Shown: positions 49,728-59,224, counted from the stretch's first letter. The stretch is 63,691 nt of DNA from Acidobacteriota bacterium (GCA_003222535.1 QHWJ01000342.1:1-63691), one strand, 5' to 3'. The notes: generated by a model not told the origin, from the sequence alone. Numbers and translations: made by a program.

Positions 49728-51544
49728 GGCGCGCCGCCTGCCTGCTCGTCCTCTCCCTCGCGCAGCTCGCAGTCGTCGCCAGCGCTCAGACGACGATTGA
49801 CGGTTCGGCTGCGTGGACCGTGGACAGGAACGCGAGCAGCTCCAACGGTCAGTCGAATACCAACAGCTCGTTCTGGCAGAACTATGCCCTCGGTTATGCG
49901 TCGTCGTTGTGGGACCCACGGATCGTGAAGTACAAGACCGAGGGCTTGTTTCGCACCAACAGCCTGACATCGGCCGGCACGGGCCAGGACGTGCAGCAGG
50001 GACGCCAGGGGGATTTCGGCTACAAGCTGGGCGCGGCCCTGTTCCCGGCGAGCGCATTCCCGTTTTCCGTTCAGGCGACCCGCGACATCAGCGGCTCGTC
50101 AGGTGACCTGGGCCCCTCGAACCCGATCCGCAGCGGCATGATTGTCCCGTCCGGCGCGCCGCCGGTCGACTTCGAGTCCCGCAACAAGAGCCTGACCCTC
50201 GGGTGGCAGCTCGGTCTCGGAGACCTGCCCCGTGTCGAGCTCGGGTACCATCAGGGCAACTCCGTCGTGAACGGCGGATCGTACCGGACCCAACAGGACG
50301 ACGAAGATCTCTCCGCGGCGGTGTTCAAGGATACGGCGAGCACCCGGCAGTCTTTCCGCTTTCAGCGGACATCGTTCGAGAACCAGCTCGCGCAGACGTT
50401 CATACAGCGGCTGAACAACCTCGACTACGACCTCGGTGTCACGTTGACCGAACACACCAATCTCACGGCCCATGGCGGCCGCCGCACCACGTTTTCCCAG
50501 TCCGACTTCGAGTCGACTGTCGTCGACCCGGCCACAGGAGCGTACACACTCCCCCAGTCGCAGGGTGGAGCGCGCGCCGAGTACGTGACCGGCGGTTACA
50601 GCTACGAGCCAACCTCGCGAGTGTCACTCCGGCTCAACGGGACTTTCGATCGGCAGATTGCGCAGTACGGATCGACGAGCGCCAGGCTCGCGACGATGAC
50701 CAGTCATGTGGAAGTGATTCGTGGCCTGACCGTCACCGGGAGCGGAACCACCGGCGTTCGCGGACAGATGCTGGGGAACGTTCCCGTCACCGTGTCGACC
50801 CGAAGCGGCGTCGCGGGTGTCGCCTACCAGACCGGCCCGCGCTGGCTGAACGCTAATGTGGGCGCCACGCGTGGCATGGGGTCGAACGTCACTCCTGAAG
50901 GGCGGAAAGGCACCAGCGAGTCCTGGTCCAGAGAGCTGAGCCTCTCGTCGACGCTTGGATGGCTCGGCCTTGGAACCGGCTACGAACGCGTCAGGAACCG
51001 CGACGGGATTCTCGACTACGGGAACTACGACAGTGAACGCCTGCGAGCCTCGGCGCAGGCACAGGCCCGAGGCGCGTCTCTTTCCACCACGGCCGAGCAG
51101 TTGCGCATCGAGCGGGGTCAGCAGCTCACGCTGGCCCACAACGTGCAGCGGACCTTTTCGGGATCGGCGTCGTTCCGCTTGTGGCGGCAGAGTCTGGCGA
51201 CCGCCACCACCGGCGGCTTCGTCAACGATTACGCGAACGCATTCGGGATCGGCCGCGACCAGACGCTGTTCTGGGGCGTAGGTGGTCAGACGGGTTTTCG
51301 GCTGCTGCGCGCCTCAGCGTGGATTCGCAGCGAAGAGGTCAGGACGGCCAGGACGGGTTACTACCAGCAGGGGCTGAGCAGCTTCGCCCGACTGGAGTAT
51401 CGCCTGCGAACCCTCAACGTCGCGGCTGAGTACCGCCGCAACTTCAGCCTTCTGCAATACGCTCAGGCGTTCAACCCCGACAGTTTCCGCGGACGCCAAT
51501 TCCGCCTCAGCATCATTCGGCAGTTCGGTTTCAGAGTACGATGA
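49724..51544 (+). CDS. Outer-membrane beta-barrel protein (candidate cytochrome conduit or secretion pore)
   Basis: 606 residues, signal peptide LLVLSLAQLAVVASAQTTID. The rest is a run of amphipathic strands with alternating hydrophobic residues and turns (for example SFWQNYALGYASSLWDP, SLTLGWQLGLGDLPRVELGY, YVTGGYSYEPTSRVSLRLNG, TLFWGVGGQTGFRLLRASAW) and it ends with an aromatic-basic strand RLSIIRQFGFRVR. No plug or lipobox. Size and position suit an MtrB/OmbB-like porin or a filament exporter, but sequence alone does not tell which. Confidence 0.78.
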   Translation: MRRAACLLVLSLAQLAVVASAQTTIDGSAAWTVDRNASSSNGQSNTNSSFWQNYALGYASSLWDPRIVKYKTEGLFRTNSLTSAGTGQDVQQGRQGDFGYKLGAALFPASAFPFSVQATRDISGSSGDLGPSNPIRSGMIVPSGAPPVDFESRNKSLTLGWQLGLGDLPRVELGYHQGNSVVNGGSYRTQQDDEDLSAAVFKDTASTRQSFRFQRTSFENQLAQTFIQRLNNLDYDLGVTLTEHTNLTAHGGRRTTFSQSDFESTVVDPATGAYTLPQSQGGARAEYVTGGYSYEPTSRVSLRLNGTFDRQIAQYGSTSARLATMTSHVEVIRGLTVTGSGTTGVRGQMLGNVPVTVSTRSGVAGVAYQTGPRWLNANVGATRGMGSNVTPEGRKGTSESWSRELSLSSTLGWLGLGTGYERVRNRDGILDYGNYDSERLRASAQAQARGASLSTTAEQLRIERGQQLTLAHNVQRTFSGSASFRLWRQSLATATTGGFVNDYANAFGIGRDQTLFWGVGGQTGFRLLRASAWIRSEEVRTARTGYYQQGLSSFARLEYRLRTLNVAAEYRRNFSLLQYAQAFNPDSFRGRQFRLSIIRQFGFRVR

Positions 51545-51548
51545 TGGG

Positions 51549-52589
51549 ATGCGTCGCTCTCACGTTCCGGTCCTCGTCGCCACATCCATCTTGCTGGCTG
51601 TGGACGTTCCGTCCGTCCCTTCGACCGAAACCTTAGAAGCACAGGCGCCGAGTCGCCAGGCCCCGTCTTCGAGCAGCCGTCCAGCCTGGCCGGCGCCGCC
51701 GGCCCCTGCGCGCATCCGATTCCTCAGGACGCTGGAGCCGTCGGCGGTTCGCGGGCGCCCGTCGATGTTGTCCAGGCTCCTGGGCGTGCTCACCGGCGCT
51801 CAGGTCGAGCCGAAGATGTCGCAGCCATACGGCATCGCCGTCGGTCCGGATCACCGGATCTACGTGGCCGATACGTTCGGCGGAACCATCCACGTCTACA
51901 ACCTCGAAAAACCCGACTACTCGTCGATCAAAGTCGACGGCAGTTCGCTCATCGGAATCGGATTCACGGCGAACCGGATGTTCGTCACCGATTCGGCCTC
52001 AGGCCGGCTGTTGTGCCTCGACGCCAGAGGACGCACACAGTGGACTCTCGGGCCGAAGAACGGATTCGAGCGGCCCACCGGAATCGCCACCTCGAAGGAG
52101 CGGCTGTACGTCGTCGACACGATGAAACACCGCGTGGTGATGGTGAGCGTGACCGGCGCGATCGTCGGGAGCTTCGGCACGCGGGGCAGTGAGCCGGGGG
52201 AGTTCAACTTTCCGACCAATATCGCGCGGAGCCCCGACGGGCGCCTGTTCGTCACCGATTCGATGAATTTCCGCGTGCAGGTTTTTAGTGAAGATGGCCG
52301 CCTCCTGAGCACCTTTGGCCGGCTCGGCGACGGCTCGGGAGACTTCGACAAACCCAAAGGCATCGCCGTGGACAGCGCCGGCCACATCTACGTCGTCGAG
52401 GGAATCAACGACGTGGTGCAGATCTTCGACGACGAGGGCAAGCTGCTGCTGGCGTTCGGCGGATCGGGCTTCGGCGAGGGACAGTTCTGGCTGCCGTCCG
52501 GCATCGCCATCGCGAACGACGTCGTGTACGTCGCCGACTCGGCGAACCGTCGCGTCCAGATGTTCGAGTACCTGAAGGAGAGCCGTTGA
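51549..52589 (+). CDS. Exported NHL-repeat beta-propeller protein (second copy)
   Basis: 346 residues, 4 bp after the barrel gene. Signal peptide VPVLVATSILLAVDVPSVPS-like, then NHL blades: MSQPYGIAVGPDHRIYVADT, FERPTGIATSKERLYVVDTM, FNFPTNIARSPDGRLFVTDS, FDKPKGIAVDSAGHIYVVEG, FWLPSGIAIANDVVYVADSA. Clearly paralogous to the protein at 46803-47918 (shared GSEPGEFNFPTN block). Two diverged propellers in one operon suggest two partners. Confidence 0.92.
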   Translation: MRRSHVPVLVATSILLAVDVPSVPSTETLEAQAPSRQAPSSSSRPAWPAPPAPARIRFLRTLEPSAVRGRPSMLSRLLGVLTGAQVEPKMSQPYGIAVGPDHRIYVADTFGGTIHVYNLEKPDYSSIKVDGSSLIGIGFTANRMFVTDSASGRLLCLDARGRTQWTLGPKNGFERPTGIATSKERLYVVDTMKHRVVMVSVTGAIVGSFGTRGSEPGEFNFPTNIARSPDGRLFVTDSMNFRVQVFSEDGRLLSTFGRLGDGSGDFDKPKGIAVDSAGHIYVVEGINDVVQIFDDEGKLLLAFGGSGFGEGQFWLPSGIAIANDVVYVADSANRRVQMFEYLKESR

Positions 52590-54373
52590 AAGGACGCCGG
52601 CTCGCGCTGCTCCTTGCAGCGGTGGTGCTGGCGACTCGTTCCGCGCCGGGCCAGGTCATGGTCACATCGCCGACCAACAAGCACAACCTGTCGCGCAGCG
52701 GTCCGGGACCGGTCAAGTCCACGGCGATGACCGAGATTTGCATCTTCTGCCACACGCCGCACAACGCGAATCCGGCCGCTCCTCTGTGGAATCAGACCTT
52801 GTCCGGCGTCACTTATACGCCGTACACGAGCACGACGATGGTCGCCACGGCTGGGGTTCCGTCGGGTTCCTCGAAGCTGTGTCTGAGCTGCCATGACGGC
52901 ACGGTGGCGATCGGCAGCACGATGAGCGGCCGCCAGATCCCGATGCAGGGGCTGACGGGTGGAAAGCTGACCGGACCATCGTCACTGGGCTTGAATCTGA
53001 GCGACGATCACCCGATTGCATTCGTGCCGGTCACCGGTTCGCAGATCGTCAATCCAGCCCTGGGGAGTGCGGTCAAGCTCGATAAGAACGGACAAATCCA
53101 GTGCCGGACGTGCCACGACCCCCACCAGATGGACATCGACCCGACGGCGAAGAAGTTTCTGGCAGCCAGCAATTCAGCGTCTGCCTTGTGTGTCACGTGT
53201 CACCGTCAACAGTACTGGGCGGCGAACCCGAGCACCCACATGACGTCGACCAAGGCGTACACGCTCACGCAGGGGGCGCACACGGGGTACGCCACCGTCG
53301 CGACCAACGGATGCGAAAGCTGCCACAAACCGCACACCGCTCCGGAGGCGGCGCGCGGGCTGAAGGCCCCGGAGGAGCTGACCTGCGGAGGGACCGGATC
53401 GCAGTGCCACGGCACAACAGCCGTCGGTCGGGACATCCAGTCGGAGTTCCTGAAGGCTTACGCACATCCAACTTACAGCGTCACGCCGTCGGTGCACGAC
53501 GCGTCGGAATCGCCGACGAATTCGTCGCACATGCTCCCCGAAATATCGGCGGCGACGCCCCGGCACGCCGAGTGCGCGGATTGCCACAATCCCCACTCGA
53601 GTTACGCCGCGACCTCTGTCGCCCCGAAAGGTTCCGGCAAGGTGTCGGGTGTGGCGGGCGTCAACAGGAATAATGTGGCGGTCTTTCCGAGCGGTACGCC
53701 GCCCTCGGTGAACGAGTACGAGATCTGCTTCAAGTGTCACGCCGATTCGGCGAACATGCCGCAGGGCGGCGGAGCGCCCTACCCGCCGTATGCCAGTCGT
53801 CAGGCGCCGCAGTGGAACAAACGGCTGCAATTCGACTCGACGGCCGTCTCGTACCATCCGATCGAGGCAACGGCCAGGGCCACGTCGGCGCCCAGCCTCA
53901 AGACGCCCTGGACATTGACCAGCATCGTCGCCTGCACGGACTGCCACGACAACGACACCGGTCCCAACGCACCGACGCCGGGAACCGGTCCATCAGGGCC
54001 GCACGGCTCGAGCTTCAAGCATTTGCTCGTCGCGCGCTACGACATGGACAACCAGAACACAGCCGAGAGCGCGGACACCTACGCTCTCTGCTACAAGTGC
54101 CACGATCGGAGCATTATCCTGGGCATTGCGTCCTTCAAGGAGCACCTCCGGCACATTCTGCTCGACAATGCGTCCTGCTCGATCTGCCACGACCCGCACG
54201 GCATCAGCAGTGCGCAGGGCACGACGACGAACAACGCCCACCTGATCAATTTCGACAGGCGGTTCGTCACGCCGAGCAGCAACGGTGCGCTCCGGTGGGA
54301 GCAAACGAGCCCCGACAAGGGTCGCTGTTACCTGTCTTGTCACGGCCATAGCCACAATCCATCGTCTTATTGA
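52586..54373 (+). CDS. Exported multiheme cytochrome c (10 canonical, up to 12 hemes)
   Basis: 595 residues from TTG at 52586 overlapping the NHL stop (TTGA). Signal peptide RLALLLAAVVLATRSAPGQV. Ten CxxCH: CIFCH, CLSCH, CRTCH, CVTCH, CESCH, CADCH, CFKCH, CTDCH, CYKCH, CSICH; and two stretched motifs, CGGTGSQCH (CX6CH) and CYLSCH (CX3CH). The first 150 residues (HNLSRSG, CIFCHTPHNANPAAPLWNQT, SCHDGTVAIG, LSDDHPIAFV) are homologous to the tetraheme protein upstream, so this is a longer member of the same family. Candidate partner or alternative filament subunit. Confidence 0.9.
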   Translation: MKGRRLALLLAAVVLATRSAPGQVMVTSPTNKHNLSRSGPGPVKSTAMTEICIFCHTPHNANPAAPLWNQTLSGVTYTPYTSTTMVATAGVPSGSSKLCLSCHDGTVAIGSTMSGRQIPMQGLTGGKLTGPSSLGLNLSDDHPIAFVPVTGSQIVNPALGSAVKLDKNGQIQCRTCHDPHQMDIDPTAKKFLAASNSASALCVTCHRQQYWAANPSTHMTSTKAYTLTQGAHTGYATVATNGCESCHKPHTAPEAARGLKAPEELTCGGTGSQCHGTTAVGRDIQSEFLKAYAHPTYSVTPSVHDASESPTNSSHMLPEISAATPRHAECADCHNPHSSYAATSVAPKGSGKVSGVAGVNRNNVAVFPSGTPPSVNEYEICFKCHADSANMPQGGGAPYPPYASRQAPQWNKRLQFDSTAVSYHPIEATARATSAPSLKTPWTLTSIVACTDCHDNDTGPNAPTPGTGPSGPHGSSFKHLLVARYDMDNQNTAESADTYALCYKCHDRSIILGIASFKEHLRHILLDNASCSICHDPHGISSAQGTTTNNAHLINFDRRFVTPSSNGALRWEQTSPDKGRCYLSCHGHSHNPSSY

Positions 54374-54459
54374 CGGCCGGCGCTGGGGACTGCCCGCCTA
54401 AGCGCCTGAGGCGCTTCGGACGGGCCCGCCGTAGCTCGATACAGTTGCAACGAGCGGCG

Positions 54460-54545
54460 GCGGGGGGACTTGGGGACTCGGGGACTGGGGACTTGGGGAC
54501 TGGGGACTCGGGATTGGCGACTGGGGACTGGGGACTGAAAGACTG
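54460..54545. repeat. GGGGACTT/GGGGACTC array
   Basis: About ten GGGGACT units in tandem with no clear inverse arm. Starts the 349-bp gap after the cytochrome operon, which has no supported gene. Confidence 0.75.
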
Positions 54546-54552
54546 AGGTAGT

Positions 54553-54570
54553 GTCCGGCTTCAGCCGGAC
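54553..54570. repeat. GTCCGGCTTCAGCCGGAC palindrome
   Basis: Perfect 18-bp palindrome of the main REP-like family. Same sequence at 60273-60290; near copies at 56272-56289 and 58031-58048. Confidence 0.9.
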
Positions 54571-54594
54571 CCTCGTCGCGCACGCCCGCCCGGC

Positions 54595-54715
54595 AAATTC
54601 GTGGGTCTCGCGGGTTTCGTCGTCACAAGGAATCTCTGCGGGCTTTGCGGGTTCTGCGTTGATCGTCTTCTTCGTGGGTTTCGTGTCTTTCGTGAGTTTC
54701 GTGCTTTTCGTGGCT
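54595..54715. repeat. CTCGCGGGTTTCG / TTTCGTGGGTTTCG array
   Basis: One-sided run of TGCGGG and TTTCGTG units (CTGCGGGCTTTGCGGGTTCT, TTCGTGGGTTTCGTGTCTTT, CGTGAGTTTCGTGCTTTTCG). Confidence 0.75.
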
Positions 54716-54722
54716 TTATCAG

Positions 54723-55607
54723 CTAACCGTAGAATTCCCGCTTGATGCGATCGTTCGGAACGCCGAGCGTCTTCAGGTCGGCGAGCACCGCCTCGAGAAA
54801 GCGCGGCTGCGGCTCGGTTCCGGCTTCCTTCGCGGCGGCGATGTCGAACTTTGAAATCCCGGGGCCGCAGACGTAGACGTAACACCCGGTCGGCTGCGGA
54901 ATCACTTCGCGCAGGAGCGGCAGGCCGATCCGCCCCTTTCGCACGGTCGGTCCGTACACGGCCGGATTCTCTTCGCGCGTCAGGCTGTGCACGACGGTGA
55001 GCCGATCGGGATGCGCGGCCGCCAGCCGCGCCAGTTCGTCGCGGAAGATCGTATCCACCCACATCTTGTTCGAGTAGACGAACGTGTGCCGCAGCGCCGG
55101 ATGGTGCGCCAGCGCGAACTTGAGTATCGAGAAATTCGGCACGCTCCCCGATCCGGCGCAGACGTGCACGATGTGATCGGTCTTCGAGCTGATATCGGCC
55201 GGCAGCGTGTACGGCCCCGTGAATCCGGTCACGACGAGCCGCATGCCGCGGGTCGTCCGCTTGGTGAGCAGCGGCGACAGCAGCGGAGGAAACTTCGTCG
55301 CGCCGGACACGTAACGCTCTTCCTTTACGGTGATGGCCAGATGCCGCTCGTGCGGCGCCGAGCACATCGAGTAGGCGCGCGGCGGCTCCTTCTTTCCTTT
55401 CAGGTCCTCCAGGAACGACGTGAATCGATGCAGCGCCTCGAACTGATGGGGATCCACGGTCAGGAAGTGTCCGGCGCTGTATTCGAGCCGATCGTTGCCC
55501 GTGAAGAACACGAGGGTCGTCGTGTCGGGTGCCTCGACGACGACGTCGGCCACCATGACCTCCAGCTCCTTGATGCGACGCCGCGAGGTCGTTTCGGGCT
55601 CGCTCAT
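54723..55607 (-). CDS. Ferredoxin-NADP-reductase-like flavoprotein
   Basis: 294 residues from ATG at 55607. FAD domain with PPRAYSMCSAPHERHLAITV (RxYS), NAD(P) domain HIVHVCAGSGSVPNFSILKF and CYVYVCGPGISKFD. No ferredoxin domain. Overlaps the transporter gene by 4 bp, so it belongs to the sugar cluster by transcription although it could supply electrons elsewhere. Natural partner unknown. Confidence 0.85.
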   Translation of the reverse strand: MSEPETTSRRRIKELEVMVADVVVEAPDTTTLVFFTGNDRLEYSAGHFLTVDPHQFEALHRFTSFLEDLKGKKEPPRAYSMCSAPHERHLAITVKEERYVSGATKFPPLLSPLLTKRTTRGMRLVVTGFTGPYTLPADISSKTDHIVHVCAGSGSVPNFSILKFALAHHPALRHTFVYSNKMWVDTIFRDELARLAAAHPDRLTVVHSLTREENPAVYGPTVRKGRIGLPLLREVIPQPTGCYVYVCGPGISKFDIAAAKEAGTEPQPRFLEAVLADLKTLGVPNDRIKREFYG

Positions 55608-56848
55608 GACACCCGTTCGACGGCCGATTCGCGATCGGCCTCGGACGACCGGAAAAAGAGCGCGAAGAGCGCGAGGACGAGCAAGGCACCGGCGGCGGGG
55701 ACGAGCCAGATCCCGCGCCAGTCGTGCCCGCCGGTTCCGAGGCGGAACGCGTCGACGACGCGGCCTGACGCCCAGGAACCGATGAACATCCCGACGCCGA
55801 GCGTCACGAAGGCGATGAACCCCTGCGCCGCGGCGCGCAGATCGGGTGGCGCCTTTGTATCGACATAGATCTGGCCGGTGACGAAGAAGAAGTCGTAGCA
55901 GATCCCGTGCAGGAGGATGCCGGCGTAGAGCATCCACACCATATCGGCGTTGTTCCCGTACGCGAAGAGCGCGTAGCGCGTCGTCCAGGCGGCCATGCCG
56001 GCCAGCAGCATGTACTTCACGCCGAGGCGGCGGAAGAACCACGGCATGACGAGCATGAAGAAAATCTCGGACATCTGGCCGAGCGTCATCTTCCCCGCCG
56101 CGTTGGTCACGCTCAGCTCGTTCAGGAACGGGTTCGCGAACGCGTAGTAGAACTGCAGCGGGATGCAGACCAGGAACGAACCGAGCACGAACACCGCGAA
56201 CGAGCGTTCGCCGAGCAGCTTCAGCGCGTCGAGGCCGAGGATGCTGACAACCGTGGGCTTGCGTTCGTGGCGTCCGGCTCCAGCCGGACCCCTGCGTTCG
56301 AGCGGCGGCGTGTGCGGCAGGGCCAGACAGAACACGCCGAGCAGGAGCGATGCGCCGCCGGCAATCCGCAGCGGCATGGCGGTCGCTTCGAGCCCGAGCG
56401 TGCCGATCGCGAGCCCCGCGACAATCCAGCCGATCGTCCCGAGCACGCGGATGGGCGGAAACTCACGGCCGGGGTCGTCCATCTGCCGGAACGACAATGA
56501 GTTGCTCAACGCGAGCGTCGGCATGTAACACAGAGTATAAGCGAGGATCACGCCATAGAAGGCGCCGAACGTCGTTTGCATGGACGCGAAAAAGAGCACG
56601 ACGCCGCCGAGCACGTGCAGCAACGAGAGGATTCGCTCCGTCGCCAGGAATCGATCGGCGACCATGCCCAGGAAGAACGGCGAGATCATCGCGGCGAGCG
56701 CCGTCGAGCCGGCCGCCAGCCCGATCTGCTCGCCGGAAAAATGCAGCGTCTCGCCCAGCCACGTCCCCATCGTCACGTACCACGCGCCCCAGACGAAGTA
56801 CTGCAGGAACATCAGGGCGGACAGTTTCAGGCGGACGGTGGAAGTCAT
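55604..56848 (-). CDS. MFS transporter, nucleoside:H+ symporter-like
   Basis: 414 residues from ATG at 56848. Twelve helices; starts LSALMFLQYFVWGAWYVTMG and has FFLGMVADRFLATERILSLL, typical of the NupG/XapB-like group. The central cytoplasmic loop includes ERRGPAGAGRHER, which is a translated REP palindrome (56272-56289). Overlaps the next gene by 4 bp. Likely imports a sugar or nucleoside-like substrate for the coupled enzymes. Confidence 0.88.
   Translation of the reverse strand: MTSTVRLKLSALMFLQYFVWGAWYVTMGTWLGETLHFSGEQIGLAAGSTALAAMISPFFLGMVADRFLATERILSLLHVLGGVVLFFASMQTTFGAFYGVILAYTLCYMPTLALSNSLSFRQMDDPGREFPPIRVLGTIGWIVAGLAIGTLGLEATAMPLRIAGGASLLLGVFCLALPHTPPLERRGPAGAGRHERKPTVVSILGLDALKLLGERSFAVFVLGSFLVCIPLQFYYAFANPFLNELSVTNAAGKMTLGQMSEIFFMLVMPWFFRRLGVKYMLLAGMAAWTTRYALFAYGNNADMVWMLYAGILLHGICYDFFFVTGQIYVDTKAPPDLRAAAQGFIAFVTLGVGMFIGSWASGRVVDAFRLGTGGHDWRGIWLVPAAGALLVLALFALFFRSSEADRESAVERVS
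56272..56289. repeat. GTCCGGCTCCAGCCGGAC palindrome inside the MFS gene
   Basis: Lies in the codons for the loop between helices 6 and 7. Adds loop residues only and keeps the frame. Confidence 0.85.
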
Positions 56849-57810
56849 GTCCACCACGCATCTACAGGCGGCTCGGTCAGAATGACCCGCGAGAGCAGAT
56901 CGACCGCGGCGCGCAGGCCTTCGTCCACCGAGGCGAGGGCGTCCTCGTGCTCGATGCTCATGACGTAGTTGTAACCGGCGAGACGCAGCGCGCTGACGAT
57001 GCGCTTCCATTCGAGCTCGTCGTGCCCCCAGCCGACGGTGCGGAACAACCACGACCGCTCCGCCATGCGGCGGTACGTCTTGGTGTCGATGACGCCGTTG
57101 ACGGCGACGTTCTGCCGATCGAGCGCGACGTCCTTCGCGTGCACGTGAAAGATCGAGTCGCCGAGCGCGCGGATCGCCGCAGGCACGTCGACGCCCTGCC
57201 AGAAGAGGTGGCTCGGATCGAAGTTGACGCCGAGGCCGGGCCCCACCGCCTCGCGCAGCTTCAGCGCGCTCTCCACGTTGTACACGACGAAGCCGGGATG
57301 CGCTTCGAGCGCGACTTTCACGCCATGATCCGCCGCGAAGCGCGACGCGCCGCACCAGTACGGGATCGCCTTCTTCTCCCATTGCCACTCGAGGATCTCG
57401 AGAAACTCCGGCGGCCACGGCGTGGTCACCCAGTTCGGGTGCGTCGCGGTCTCGGAAGCACCAGGACATCCCGAGAACGTGACGACGACCGGGACGTCCA
57501 TCTGCTCCGCGAGACGCACGGTCTTGCGGAAGATGTCGTCGGCCGCCTTCGCCACCGCGTGATCGGGATGCAGCGGGTTGTTGTGGCACGACAGCGCGCT
57601 GATCGTGAGCCCGGCGTCCGCGAGCATCTTGCGGTACTCGAGCGTGCACGGCTTGTTGTCGACCAGCGCGTCGACGTCGAGATGATCGTTGCCGGGCCAG
57701 CCCCCGGTGCCGATTTCAATCGCGTGCACCTTCTCGAGCGATCGCACTTTCGCGATCATGTCCTTGACGTTCAGCGAGCCGTAGACGGGCGTGAATAGAC
57801 CGAGCTTCAT
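56845..57810 (-). CDS. Sugar phosphate isomerase/epimerase-like TIM barrel
   Basis: 321 residues from ATG at 57810 (KLGLFTPVYGSLNVKDMIAK). Xylose-isomerase-like TIM barrel with metal ligands in VALEAHPGFVVYNVESA, LGVNFDPSHLFWQGVD and FHVHAKDVALD. The ALSCHNNPLHPD loop is typical of hexulose/inosose-processing members. Probably acts on the imported sugar after oxidation. Confidence 0.88.
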   Translation of the reverse strand: MKLGLFTPVYGSLNVKDMIAKVRSLEKVHAIEIGTGGWPGNDHLDVDALVDNKPCTLEYRKMLADAGLTISALSCHNNPLHPDHAVAKAADDIFRKTVRLAEQMDVPVVVTFSGCPGASETATHPNWVTTPWPPEFLEILEWQWEKKAIPYWCGASRFAADHGVKVALEAHPGFVVYNVESALKLREAVGPGLGVNFDPSHLFWQGVDVPAAIRALGDSIFHVHAKDVALDRQNVAVNGVIDTKTYRRMAERSWLFRTVGWGHDELEWKRIVSALRLAGYNYVMSIEHEDALASVDEGLRAAVDLLSRVILTEPPVDAWWT

Positions 57811-57826
57811 TGGCCTCCCCGATGAG

Positions 57827-57844
57827 GTCCGCCTGAAGGCGGAC
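57827..57844. repeat. GTCCGCCTGAAGGCGGAC palindrome
   Basis: Perfect palindrome with GA-AG centre directly upstream of the isomerase start. The gap 57811-58018 has only this, an inverted GCAGAAAACC/GTTCTGCG array (about 57902-57975), and the palindrome at 58031. Confidence 0.88.
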
Positions 57845-58018
57845 ACCACGTACAATCAAGCCGATGCGGTCTGCCTGAAGCGTGTGAAGAAATCACGTAC
57901 AACGCAGAAAACCGCGGAACCCGCAGAGAAAATACTCAGGGTCTTCCTGCGCGTTCTGCGAGTTCTGCGTTCAACGTCGTATGTCTTCACAGGCTCTAGA
58001 GGCGGACACCACGTACGA

Positions 58019-59224
58019 TCAGGCAGTGGCGTCCGGCTTTAGCCGGACCTTCGTCAACACGGCTTCGCCGACCTTCGTCCACACGGCGCCGCGCCGGTGG
58101 CTCTCCAGAATCGCGTCGACGACGCAGGCAGCATGATACCCGTCTTCGAACGTGGCGAACGCAGGCGGGCGGTGGTCTGACATCCGCCTGCCTTCGGCGA
58201 TGAACGTATAGATGTCGCGGATCACATTGCAGAACGCGTCGGCCCATCCTTCCTGATGGCCGCCCGGCAGGTGGGCATAGGCGCGCGCCGCCGGCGCGAG
58301 GAGCGACGGATCCTTCGCGAGCGTGCCGTTCGCCGCATTGCGCCGGCCGATCCACAGCTCGTTCTGCCGCTCCTGAAGCCAGCGGACGGACGCCTGGCGG
58401 CCGTTCACCTCGAACCACAGGCCGTTCTTGTGGCCCGCGCACACCTGTCCGACCGAAACGGATCCTTTCGCGCCGCCCTCGAACCGGAGAAGGATGCTCG
58501 CCAGGTCCTCGCTGTGGATCGAGACCGCCTGCCGCCGGTCGCGTCCCCCTCGCGCGAACGCCTCGATCGACTCCGCGGGCTTGAGCCGCGTGCCGATCAC
58601 GGTCGTCAGATCCGACAGCACCTCGACGATGCGGCGCCCCGTGACGTGCTGCACCAGATCGCACCAGTGCGATCCGATGTCGCCGACCGCGGAGCTCTCG
58701 CCGCCCTTGTCCGGCTCGAGGCGCCACGAGAAATCGGTCTCCTCGAGCAGCCAGTCCTGCAGGTACGCGCCGTGGACGAAGTGGACGTCGCCGAGCTCGC
58801 CGCCGGCGATCATTTCGCGCGCCTGCTGCACGAGCGGGTTGCCGCGGTAGTTGAAGGTCACCGCGTGCACGACGCCGGCGTCGCTCGCCGCGTCGAGCAG
58901 TCGGCGCGCATCGCCCGCCGTCATCGCCAGCGGCTTGTCGGAGACGACGTGCTTGCGCCGCGCGAGCGCCGCGAGGATCACGGGCACGTGCAGGTAATTC
59001 GGCGTCGTGTTGTGCACGACGTGGACGTCGGGGTCGGCGACGAGCGCCTCGTAGCTCCCGTAGGCCTTCGCCACGCCGAGCGCGTCGGCCTTCTTCCGGG
59101 CGGACGCCTCGCTGCTCGCGGCAATCGCGACGACCTCGACAAAGCCGAGGCGGCGGACCGCGTCGATGTGATGGGCGCCGACGAAGCCCGGGCCCACGAG
59201 GCCCATGCCGATACGGGTGGTCAC
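58019..59224 (-). CDS. Gfo/Idh/MocA-type oxidoreductase
   Basis: 401 residues from GTG at 59224. Rossmann start RIGMGLVGPGFVGAHHIDAV; HVVHNTTPNYLHVPVILAAL; catalytic KHVVSDKPLAMTAGDA (DKP); AVGDIGSHWCDLVQHVTGRR. No export signal, so cytoplasmic, unlike the one at 38012. The final residues TKVRLKPDATA come from the REP palindrome at 58031-58048, so its natural end has been changed. Likely dehydrogenates a sugar or cyclitol in the pathway. Confidence 0.9.
   Translation of the reverse strand: MTTRIGMGLVGPGFVGAHHIDAVRRLGFVEVVAIAASSEASARKKADALGVAKAYGSYEALVADPDVHVVHNTTPNYLHVPVILAALARRKHVVSDKPLAMTAGDARRLLDAASDAGVVHAVTFNYRGNPLVQQAREMIAGGELGDVHFVHGAYLQDWLLEETDFSWRLEPDKGGESSAVGDIGSHWCDLVQHVTGRRIVEVLSDLTTVIGTRLKPAESIEAFARGGRDRRQAVSIHSEDLASILLRFEGGAKGSVSVGQVCAGHKNGLWFEVNGRQASVRWLQERQNELWIGRRNAANGTLAKDPSLLAPAARAYAHLPGGHQEGWADAFCNVIRDIYTFIAEGRRMSDHRPPAFATFEDGYHAACVVDAILESHRRGAVWTKVGEAVLTKVRLKPDATA
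58031..58048. repeat. GTCCGGCTTTAGCCGGAC palindrome at the 3' end of the dehydrogenase
   Basis: Encodes VRLKPD on the minus strand and lies 12 bp before the stop. Confidence 0.88.
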
